A stretch of 64,000 nucleotides of DNA from Glandiceps talaboti (Eukaryota; Hemichordata; Enteropneusta; Spengelidae), in contig NC_135570.1 in assembly GCF_964340395.1 (NCBI RefSeq), positions 12,512,822 to 12,576,821 of the forward strand, read 5' to 3'. Below the pieces are notes generated by a model. The model saw only the letters and a program-made list of their open reading frames with translations. It did not search any database and was not told the origin of the DNA. The position numbers and the translations under genes were made by a program. Shown here in pieces: positions 52,430-64,000 of this stretch. The first letter of the stretch is position 1. Each line of letters begins with the position of its first letter.

Positions 52430-52980
52430 TCTTTTAATGTTACATAAGTTGCCCAAAGTGGACCAAATTGCAACACATTTACTGCTGGGACAGAAAGGCA
52501 GAGGTATTACTGCTGATTTCCCTCATGTTATCATTATCTTCTCTCTCTGTACTGTCGAGTCTGTTGTGCCTGTATCAAATGATACCTACATTTCCCAAGC
52601 AGAGTTCACACAACTACATTCATTTTGGTAGCACAGAGTCCGTTGTGCTTTGGAGTAAAAGTTGCTCCCCATATTTCTAAAGCACAGATTTTGATGTTTT
52701 TGTATCAAAAAAAGTCATCACTTCTCTCACAGAGTTTGTGCTGTTTCTAGAAGTACATTTTTTCAGTAACTCAGAGTCTGTTAGGCTGGAAGTTCAAGTT
52801 AGCCACTCTCATTATTTCTTAACTTTCTGAGTTTGCAGTAATTGTAGAACCAGTTGTCTGTCAACTCTTACACTTGTAGCATCTGTTACCCTTCTTTCTG
52901 AAGCACCAAGTCTGTAGTCCTTTGAGTCTGTAGCTCTTCTGGTAAAAATTACCCTCTTTTATAGTTATAGTACTGCAAAT
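52430..52980. repeat. Degenerate repeats 'agagtctgttgtgc' downstream of GTF2H5
   Basis: Variants of 'gagtctgttgtgct' recur at about 52,556, 52,636, 52,731, 52,784, 52,828, 52,908 and 52,925 within otherwise pyrimidine-rich sequence. The region follows the GTF2H5 stop on the minus strand, so it may be its 3' UTR. Spacing is irregular and repeats are weak. Confidence 0.4.
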
Positions 52981-53005
52981 ATTGTCCTGGAAAGTGCTCT
53001 GCTTC

Positions 53006-53409
53006 TTATTTCTGGACTACTGTGAAAGTGTGTTGATCCATGAGTTCATCAATTTTCTCTTGAAGGAGTTCAACTATCTCACCAGAAATGAAAACGTGAG
53101 TGTCGTCCAAATCTTGTATAATGAATTTCTTTCCCATAGAATTAGTTTCATCAAGATGAAGTAGAAACTGTTTCATTGTAGGGTCACTATGAAAAAAACA
53201 TAATATACAAATTACAATTTCAATACACGGGATGACAGTTTGCCCTGAACATGTGTTATTGGCATACAATAGAACGGATACGACAATGTTAATTCCGCTA
53301 CTCAATATTCAGTAATATCACGTCTTCCACTCTAAAGCTATTTGCCATCATAACTGAGGAATAACCCTACTTACCACTCGACCAACACACCTCTTGTTAC
53401 GTGAACCAT
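53006..53409 (-). CDS. GTF2H5: TFIIH subunit TTDA / GTF2H5 (Tfb5)
   Basis: Two exons, 53,409-53,375 and 53,186-53,006, encode exactly 71 residues, the length of the human protein. Exon 1 reads [11 protein letters not shown] and the split cysteine codon is completed in exon 2. Exon 2 gives [30 protein letters not shown] and ends [11 protein letters not shown], matching the family almost throughout. GTF2H5 is the smallest core subunit of TFIIH. It binds GTF2H4 (p52), stimulates the XPB ATPase and is needed for nucleotide excision repair. Splice sites are standard (GTAAGT; TCATAG). The gene is divergent from HADH, 382 bp between start codons. Confidence 0.96.
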
Positions 53410-53791
53410 TTTGGTGACATTCGTGTGTTCGTGAATATTCTACTCCAGTAACCGTAAACAGCGCCCCCACATTTATCACTAATAAACTACATTTTTCTCG
53501 GCAACAAATTAAATTTCTCCAGAATGTGCATTGCTTTAAGAGCGGTTTTAGTCAAATTCAAAGAATGGATTGTACTGTTGAAGAAAAATTTGTCAAAATG
53601 TATACGATTGATTCTGAATATTTTTCTCTAGCATGCACTTTGACACTGCAAGTCCCTGTACATTGACCTTTGAACTGAAACGTGTTCAGGCTGTGAAGGT
53701 CGAACGGTACCTGGTAAACATTTTTGGTCGTGTTTCACTCATTTTTTTCACATATAGAAGCATAAGAATCTACATTTTGTCTTCTTTAACC
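53410..53791. promoter_or_regulatory. Shared intergenic promoter, GTF2H5/HADH
   Basis: Only 382 bp separate the two divergent start codons, and this includes both 5' UTRs. A bidirectional promoter is inferred from the spacing. No TATA box or CpG-dense tract is evident. Confidence 0.5.
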
Positions 53792-59562
<5,771 letters not shown>

Positions 59563-60495
59563 TTCCATGTTCAGTCTTCACAAATTTCTATGCTTGATAC
59601 ACATATTTGGTGATTTTCTTCAGATTTTGCCATCAGCAAAGTTTTGTGAGTAAAGACTCTTTTTGTAGGGGCATTTGTTTTATGTTCACTTCACAGCAAT
59701 GCAAATTTATACAATTAATGATGTATCTTCTTGCAATATAGTTTTGCATTTGAGTACATGTATATGATATATATAATTGTTAAATTTCTGGAAACATTGC
59801 AGACAGAATTCTTGTTACCTGAAATAGAATTTAACCACCTAGGTGTGTCATTAAAGTAATGATCATTCAATTTCTTTTGGTTGACACTATATGGCTTCCA
59901 CTTCATGTGCTATTCATTCATTACTACAGTTGTGCGTGAAATCATAAAGTCAACCATTTTGTTCTATTTTGACGCTAGCTTCGGGTAAAACGTTATTGCA
60001 AGTATTTGCAGAATTACTATTAGCAATTGTCAGCTGAAATAGAGTTGTACTATCCAGACACTCTGTTGATAAACAACAGCTATCTTTGGCTTTTTGGTTG
60101 GCACTATGATTTCTGCATGCATTACAAATGAATTTCTGTAGGTGTGCTTGAGAATAACTTCATCTTGATCCAGTCTCGGTTACCCAGTTGCCTGTGTGGA
60201 GTCATTTTTGCACTAAGATTTTTGTACAGAGTTCACTGTAGTCGTTTGGTTGCCAGTTTTGGTTGTGCAGTAGAGGCTAAGTAACCATGGGTCATCATTC
60301 ACTTTAAAATGGATTTCATTTCAAATTCACTGTAATGTAAAACAAATCATCGGTTGGGAGAAATTCACTATTTTCAAGTTGACTGGATCACTTCTTTGTC
60401 ATTCAGTACTTAGTATTATTTGATCTGTAGATTTTTTAGACACGTCCAAAAGGTCAAATGTTATGTATTATAACAAAACGAAAGAATAAACATCG
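59563..60495 (+). other. Probable 3' UTR of HADH
   Basis: No ORF of note. The first clear AATAAA on this strand after the stop is at 60,485-60,490. The transcript end was not seen directly. Confidence 0.45.
60485..60490 (+). promoter_or_regulatory. Candidate poly(A) signal of HADH
   Basis: AATAAA about 920 nt after the HADH stop. A closer variant signal could be used instead. Confidence 0.4.
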
Positions 60496-60499
60496 GAAT

Positions 60500-62700
60500 G
60501 ATTTATAAAAAAAAATAACTTGTATGGATCTGGGTCGGTATGTTTCTATGCATTTCTGTTTGTATGTTGTGTTGGTATGGTTATCCTCCACAATTACTGT
60601 TATACTTATCTGTGATCCATCCATGCTGCCCCATCACATTGCATTGGCTACTGAAATGCCCACCTTACCCACTAGCCCCATTCATCTGCAAGTCCAGTCA
60701 GGCTTCTTTCTGCCTGTAGTGTGTATGAAGTCATAGTTACCAAAATCTCTGTCGTGAGGAAGAGATTGGGGTAGCCACAATGTCATTTTCTGCAAGGATA
60801 TATCCCTTAAAATCTTTGCAGGAAATCCCCAAAAATGACGCACGTGCCAAGTGCAGTAGTTCTTGTTTACCATACCAGAATTCAAACTTACTTACCAAGG
60901 TGGCCAATTTTTATGTAGTAAACTTGTCTTTCTACTGGAGTGGTATTGGATTTTAATGAATGAATAATCAAGTGTATTCCTAGGCAGAAATAAGTCTGAC
61001 TGGACTTTCTAATTACAGTGCAATAGTAACAACAGCAAGACAGTATACTAATAGTTCAGCAGAGCCTCCAATGTCGTAAAACCGCTAGCCTCTCACCTTA
61101 CAGCGGAATGTCAATCCAGGAAACCAAAACATTTTCATTAAGTTTGGGTACTGGAGAGTCAAGTCATGGTTTTCCTACATTATATGCGATTTCAGAGAAA
61201 CATCAAGTTGTTCCCCATTTGGGGATCTTTGTCGTGGGTCAGTTTCCCTCATGGGAGTCAGCATACATGTTTATGCAATGGTTGAACAATGAATATTCAT
61301 GACCCCTAAGAGCCTATCACCTTCAGTGAAAACGTAATGATTATTTATTGTTCAACCATGAGTCAATGTGGTTCACGGCAAAGATCCTCAAATGGGGGAC
61401 AACTTAAAGGTGATTCAAAATGCTCACAATCACTATTGCTATTTTGCTAGACGACATGTTTGTGAAACGTATTCTGGTTTTAAAACTTTAAAAAAGCGTC
61501 TGCAAACACCTTAAAATGATCTTTTTTCAGTCAGTTTCCTTCGGATTTACTTCGAGAGTTTTCGGGTATTTCCGGTCCCACCTAGACCACCGGATTTTAT
61601 GACGTCATAAGGAGACATGGTTAGCTCGTAGCCTATGACGAGCGTAGTCAACAGGTGAATAAAACTCAACAGCATTGTGAAAAAATACATTGGTAGTGGT
61701 TGTAATAGACATCAGTAAACAAAAACTACAGTCTACATGTCTTATTAACCAACATTTACCGATATTTACTCACACTTCTTGACTAATTGTCAGTGTCTGT
61801 GGGTATAAATGCTAAAATATTATGTCCCCATATTATGGCAAAATAAATCCGGCTAGACCAGATATACATAAACACTTGTAATGTCGGGTGTTTCACATTC
61901 AGGAAAATATACTCATGCCATGCACGCGAGAATGTAATCGTGTAAGACTCAGATCTACGCTCGGCAGGTTGCTGAACAAAAGTCGAGGGTGACAGTATCT
62001 CCGGTCCGGTTCCTCGGGCGTAAATGCTCTCGTTGTGCACTTCGGTTACATAAATTCATAATATAGAAAGAAAGTCCAGACGGTCTATAGCTAGTATGCA
62101 TGAAGAGCCACGCACACGTAAATTACTGCGAGTATAAAACGCATCCTGGACTGAATAGAAGAATAATGGGCACAATATACCATATTTTAATATCTCGGCC
62201 GGGTTTTGGACTCATGCAAAATAGATTGGGAGACTTCAATAGCGAAACTATTGAAGTGTACGTGCAAGGTTGGGTTGGAGAAAATGGCCGTTTTAATACT
62301 GTCTTTTTCACACCGATGTGCTATAAGTCAGATCCCACAGGTGCATTTCACCCTATTCACGCTTGCTCTACTGTATATTGTATGTATGGCTGCGCACATT
62401 GTGATTCATAGCAAGGCATTGAAATAGCGGTTGAACCCTTCCTTGTGTTAACACCCCTTGTAATTTCTACTCACAAACTCAGACTCAAACTATAGTGGTC
62501 TGAGTCACAAAGAATTGTTTTGAACTCTGGTAGTGTTCTTTATATCGGTTCCCACAATGCACAGAGATATTTCTGAATCTATTATGTGTTTTGAATCTAT
62601 TGTGAAAGTCTGCCCCGAGGACGTAGATTCACACAACCACCCCGAGGAGTTGTCAGGTCGCTGAACTAAACTACCGACAATCTGCTAGGCCGCTGAGATT
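60500..62700. other. Intergenic region, HADH to SLC5 gene
   Basis: Holds the fold-back repeat around 61,205-61,405. ORFs at 61,783-62,040 (-) and 62,100-62,411 (+) have no recognised domain. The promoter of the SLC5 gene should lie at its right end; no motif is clear. Confidence 0.45.
61100..61405. repeat. Dispersed repeat with fold-back arms
   Basis: 'aagttgttccccatttgggg' near 61,205 is inverted at 61,383-61,405, and 'atggttgaacaatgaa' near 61,279 is inverted near 61,346-61,361. The left part matches the repeats near 23,955-24,200 and 28,640-28,800 ('ctggagagtcaag', 'tgcgatttc.gagaaa', 'tcatgggagtcagca', 'gaacaatgaatattcatg'). Confidence 0.65.
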
Positions 62701-62728
62701 TCATCGACATAATAGAAAGCTTTCCATC

Positions 62729-63070
62729 ATGACCAGCACTAAAACTTTCTCTGTCGTAGACTATGTTATATTGGGTTGCGTCTTGTCGATTTCGTCAGGG
62801 ATCGGCGTCTACTATGGGATTGTAAGTCGAAAACGGCGTTCGTCAAAGGACTTTCTGTTGGCTGGCCGAAACATGGATGCTTTACCTGTCACCATGTCTC
62901 TTATCGTCAGCTTCATTTCCTCCATTACCGTAATAGGAACTCCCGCAGAAATTTACTTGAATGGAACCATGTTTGTCTTGTACTCAGTAAACTACATTAC
63001 TTCTGCTGTTATTGCTGCGCACTTGTTTATGCCAGTTTTCTATAACCTTAATATTACAAGCGTTTACGAG
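62729..63070 (+). CDS. SLC5 family sodium/monocarboxylate-type transporter, first exon (partial)
   Basis: One exon of 114 codons starts at ATG and ends at a GTAAGT donor (phase 0). It shows the N-terminal features of SLC5 sodium symporters close to SLC5A8/SLC5A12: VVDYVILGCVLSISSGIGVYY (one membrane helix, shown in part), SSKDFLLAGRNMDALPVTMS, then SFISSITVIGTPAEIYLNGT and a further hydrophobic helix ending in NITSVYE. In the family the next residues are YLELRF, expected in exon 2, which is not found before the window ends. It would carry monocarboxylates, or related anions or vitamins, with sodium across the plasma membrane. The exact substrate cannot be told from this exon. Confidence 0.85.
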
Positions 63071-64000
63071 GTAAGTTCCATCGTCGCAAGCACGACCGTT
63101 TTACGGTCCCTGCTCAGTGTTTTATTTCGAAAAAAAACAATAGCTCTGGTTTGTGAGAATGGGTAAGTTCCTGTACAAAGAGTACGTACGTTGCTTGGTC
63201 TAATCACAGGGAACAGGATGAATAGTTACTTTTGCTTGCGATTTTCCGGATTTATAATACGATTTTCTTATTTTTACTATATTTCCAATAAAAGTTTTGA
63301 ATATTGCCATCATAACTATTTTTTCCTCCCACTGTACACGGACTGTCGTTAGTGGGAGCAGGAGATGTTTACACTCACTGCGCAATTTGGGCAAATAACC
63401 GGTGAGTTTGTTCAAGGATTACCAATCTACTAATTAATGCAAAGTTGATAAACTCTAAGACTGAAAACGGTAGAAAATCGGGGGGGGACAGAGAGGAAAC
63501 AATAGTTATGATGGCAATATTTATTGGGGACCTGATAGGATAAAGGTTGCAATGTGAATGATTTAATCCTATGCGCTTATGCAATGGATTGTATGTGCCC
63601 AGGGACTTGAGGAAGTAAAAGGGCCTCTGTGCCGCTAAAGATCCGTGCCAAGGGTAATAGTTTGTAACTTTGATCACAAAGTGCGAAAGCGCTATATAAA
63701 AACCCGACAATACTGGTAATGTGTATAATATTATGTCGTGTGTCTGGAAGACAAAGCTATCCCCTACGCAAACAACTTTTCGGAACAATATACTCATCGG
63801 TTACTTTGTCAGCCAAATTAATAGTGTCATTTATACATAGGAATAAAGATATGATGATAAAATCGAGTTCCTTTTCCGTCGCATTTCATTCTTTATTCAG
63901 GCAGCGAGACCTCTATAATGTTTGAATGAAGAAACGACCGTCAAATATTGAATGAAGGTCGTGCTATACATACATGAAATGCATCAGAATGAGCAGTGTT
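63071..64000 (+). other. Intron 1 of the SLC5 gene (to window end)
   Basis: No second exon was found. ORFs here lack SLC5 motifs. Confidence 0.5.

Noticed and set aside
62100-62411. 103-codon plus-strand frame upstream of the SLC5 gene
   Set aside because: No known domain or conserved motif. It may be 5' leader or intergenic.

Overview
This is nuclear DNA from an animal. Genes have short GT..AG introns, noncoding DNA is AT-rich, and there are many tetranucleotide microsatellites (ATGT/ACAT, CAGA, TTGA) and small interspersed repeats. Three families are recognisable at once: a TFIIH small subunit, mitochondrial 3-hydroxyacyl-CoA dehydrogenase and an SLC5 transporter. An animal solute-binding-protein family is also present. 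The repeat style, including elements reading into 'gagatatcgtgtcc' plus a microsatellite, suggests a marine invertebrate. I cannot name the phylum from this window.

Layout. Bases 1-22,300 are gene-poor, with microsatellites, a LINE 3' tail, fold-back elements, a few unidentified exon-like ORFs and a reverse-transcriptase relic. Bases 22,327-43,017 are a direct tandem duplication (units 22,327-32,116 and 32,157-43,017). Each unit carries one complete-looking minus-strand gene (A and B) for a secreted protein with a bacterial-type family-3 solute-binding (PBP type 2) fold. A third, more diverged paralogue (C, minus strand) lies at 44,156-50,528. All three share eight coding exons with identical phases; a ninth, terminal exon is resolved only in C. 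Bases 53,006-53,409 hold GTF2H5/TTDA (minus), head to head with HADH (plus, 53,792-59,562). The first coding exon of an SLC5 sodium/monocarboxylate-type transporter starts at 62,729 and its gene runs off the right edge.

Main points of interest. (1) HADH has two adjacent versions of one 117-nt exon, separated by only 50 nt, which fits mutually exclusive splicing of part of the C-terminal domain. (2) The solute-binding-like genes form a local array of proteins with signal peptides and many conserved cysteines. (3) Between the recent copies A and B, the exons differ more than the flanking introns and most changes replace amino acids, which suggests selection for new ligand specificity. Exon structures were built by eye from ORFs, splice consensus and phase agreement; no transcript data were available.
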